NCBI GenBank assembly: GCA_023247285.1
Contig: JAHFGU010000072.1
Span: forward strand, 1-7,523
Source of the DNA: Candidatus Omnitrophota bacterium
GTDB lineage: Bacteria; Omnitrophota; Koll11; Aquiviventales; Aquiviventaceae
Direction of reading: 5' to 3'
Length of the DNA stretch: 7,523 nt
In this document: positions 5,824 to 7,523 of the stretch, piece by piece
Layout of the letters: every line of letters starts with the position of its first letter
Position numbering within the stretch: position 1 is the stretch's first letter
Made by a program: the position numbers and the translations under genes
The notes under the pieces: model-generated
Database searches by the model: none
Told to the model about the DNA's origin: nothing
The model's input: the letters and a program-made list of their open reading frames with translations, nothing else

Positions 5824-7523
5824 GTATCGCGTCGGTCTCGTCGGTGCCGGCTATGTCAGCGCCTACCATCTCCGGGCGCTCAAGCGCTTGGACGGCGTGA
5901 CGGTGGTCGGCATCGCTGATCCGGACCAGGCTGCGGCCCAGCGCGCCGCCGCGGCGTTCGGCATCCCGGATGTGTTCCGCAGCCTCGAAGAGCTGGCCGC
6001 GGCGAAGCCGGACGTGGTCCACATCCTGACGCCGCCGGCGCTGCACGCTGAGCTGGCCGTGCGCGCCCTGCAGATGGGCTGCCATGTGTTCGTCGAAAAG
6101 CCGATGGCGGAGACGGTGGAGGCATGCGATCGGATGATCGCCGCAGCCAAGGCCGCCGGCCGCGCGCTCTCCGTCAATCACTCCGCGCGCATGGATCCCG
6201 TGGTCCTGCGCGCCCTCGAGCTGGTGCGCCGGGGCGTCGTGGGCGAGGTGCTCGCGGCGCATTTCTTCCGCAACTCGGATTACCCCCCGTATGCCGGCGG
6301 GGCGATGCCAGCGCCCTACGGGCGGGGCGGCTACCCCTTTGCGGACCTTGGCGTGCATGGCGTCTACCTCTTGGAGTCCTTCATCGGCCCGGTCAAGCGC
6401 CTCGAGGTCCGGTACCGGTCGACCGGCCGCGACCCGCACCTCTTCTTCGACGAGTGGCATGCCCTCGTCGACGCCGAGCGCGGCGCCGGCGCCATCTACC
6501 TCTCATGGAACGCGCGGCCCATGCAGAATGAGCTCGTCATTTACGGGACGCGCGGGCGGATCAGCGTGGACTGTTACCTGCAGACGCTGAGCCTCCACCG
6601 CACGCTGCCGGCACCCAAGCCGATCCAGCGCCTGGCCGGGACCGCGCTGGCGGCGCTGGGCCAGCTCTACCATGTGCCGCTGAACGCGGTGAAATTCCTG
6701 GCCGGCCGGCTCGCGCCCAACCCCGGCATCGAGGCGGGCGTGCGCGCGTTGTATGAGGCGCTGGCGCGCGGCGAGGCCCCGCCCGTGTCCGCTGAGGAAG
6801 GCCGGCGCGCGGTGGGTTGGATGGAGGAGACTCTCCGCCAAGCCGACGCGGCCAAGGCGCGCGCGCTGACGCCGTCCCCCGCGGCGACGCCGCCACGGAT
6901 CTTGATCACGGGGGCGAGCGGCATCCTCGGCGGCGCTTTGCTGCGCCGGTTGCGCCAACAAGGAGAGGCGGTCCGGGTCCTCGTGCGGCGCCCGGCGCCC
7001 GCGCTGGCGGCCGATCCGCAGGTGGACGTCCTCTACGGAGATTTGGGCGATCCGCAGATCGTGGATCGCGCGATCCGGGGCGTGGACGTGGTCTATCACG
7101 TCGGGTCGGCCACCGGCGGCGGCCGGGCCGCGTTTGAGGCGGGCACGATCTGGGGCACGAAAAATGTTGTGGCCGCGTGCCTCCGCCACCGCGTCAAGCG
7201 GCTGGTCTACGTCAGCTCGATCAGCGTGCTGGACCACGCGGGGCATGCGCCCGGAACGCCCGTCGACGAGACCTCTGCGCTTGAGCCCAAGCCCGAGCTG
7301 CGCGGCTCCTACACGCAGGCGAAGCTCGAGGCCGAGCGGATGGTGCAGCAGGCAATCCGCGATCAAGGGCTGCCGGCGGTCATCCTGCGTCCGGCGCAGA
7401 TCTTCGGCCGCGGCTCCGAGAAGTTCTCTCCGGCCGGCACCATCGCGTTCGGCGGCCGGTGGATCGTGGTGGGCGACGGCCGCCTGCCGCTGGCCATGGT
7501 GCACGTCGAGGACGTGGTCGACG
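5807..7523 (+). CDS. Gfo/Idh/MocA oxidoreductase fused to extended SDR (NAD-dependent epimerase/dehydratase), 3'-truncated
   Basis: The frame from ATG 5807 stays open to the window end (572 complete codons). Residues 1 to about 350 are a Gfo/Idh/MocA oxidoreductase: the nucleotide-binding GLVGAGYVSAYH starts at 10, EKP is at 97-99, and the active-site segment DLGVHGVY at 180-187 has His184. The Asp often found three residues after that His is Tyr187. A short Ala/Pro linker (ALTPSPAATPP) leads to an extended SDR. It has TGASGILG at 368-375 (the TGxxGxxG cofactor motif), a Ser cluster VSSIS at 469-473, the catalytic YTQAK with Tyr502 and Lys506, then LRPAQIFG and the MVHVEDVVD segment typical of epimerases at the cut end. 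Both halves are NAD(P)-dependent and fit two-step nucleotide-sugar modification, as WbpB/WlbA-type dehydrogenases and GalE-type epimerases do separately. The exact substrate is unknown. It overlaps the upstream transferase by 17 nt. Confidence 0.88.
   Translation, partial: MGASAKYRVGLVGAGYVSAYHLRALKRLDGVTVVGIADPDQAAAQRAAAAFGIPDVFRSLEELAAAKPDVVHILTPPALHAELAVRALQMGCHVFVEKPMAETVEACDRMIAAAKAAGRALSVNHSARMDPVVLRALELVRRGVVGEVLAAHFFRNSDYPPYAGGAMPAPYGRGGYPFADLGVHGVYLLESFIGPVKRLEVRYRSTGRDPHLFFDEWHALVDAERGAGAIYLSWNARPMQNELVIYGTRGRISVDCYLQTLSLHRTLPAPKPIQRLAGTALAALGQLYHVPLNAVKFLAGRLAPNPGIEAGVRALYEALARGEAPPVSAEEGRRAVGWMEETLRQADAAKARALTPSPAATPPRILITGASGILGGALLRRLRQQGEAVRVLVRRPAPALAADPQVDVLYGDLGDPQIVDRAIRGVDVVYHVGSATGGGRAAFEAGTIWGTKNVVAACLRHRVKRLVYVSSISVLDHAGHAPGTPVDETSALEPKPELRGSYTQAKLEAERMVQQAIRDQGLPAVILRPAQIFGRGSEKFSPAGTIAFGGRWIVVGDGRLPLAMVHVEDVVD

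Overview
The window is GC-rich (roughly 70% by eye, strongly G/C-ending codons). It reads as part of a bacterial surface-polysaccharide or exopolysaccharide locus: several glycosyltransferases, a NodB-type deacetylase and nucleotide-sugar type oxidoreductase/epimerase domains, packed as overlapping genes on the + strand. The composition and gene style suit a high-GC environmental bacterium. Nothing in the window fixes the phylum.

Layout. (1) Bases 1-2045, +: the 3' part of a GT2-GT4 fusion glycosyltransferase whose start lies before the window. (2) Bases 2023-4083, +: a GT4 glycosyltransferase joined in frame to a NodB-fold polysaccharide deacetylase, overlapping the first gene by 23 nt. The linker between its domains carries a 159-bp imperfect inverted repeat. 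(3) Bases 4086-4572, -: a hicBA toxin-antitoxin cassette of lower GC, with an intact hicB, a hicA broken by one in-frame TGA, and a recognisable sigma70-type promoter at 4605-4633. (4) Bases 4651-5823, +: a TuaH-like GT4-fold glycosyltransferase. (5) Bases 5807-7523, +: a Gfo/Idh/MocA oxidoreductase fused to an extended short-chain dehydrogenase/epimerase, running off the right edge and overlapping the previous gene by 17 nt.

How the genes fit together (inference): the Gfo/SDR protein would make or alter a nucleotide sugar. The glycosyltransferases would assemble a lipid-linked glycan on the cytoplasmic face. The deacetylase domain, which shows no signal peptide, would remove an acyl group from an intermediate before export. 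No polymerase, flippase or export gene is visible here.

The most notable observation is at the GT4-deacetylase junction. A 159-bp element with 13-bp near-perfect terminal inverted repeats is flanked by a 4-bp direct repeat (CGCC). Removing the element plus one flank (163 bp) would make the GT4 frame end in a TGA that overlaps the deacetylase ATG (ATGA). A small mobile or palindromic element may therefore have fused two formerly coupled genes. The second notable point is the hicBA cassette: antisense to the operon, lower in GC, and with its toxin gene inactivated by a single nonsense codon.
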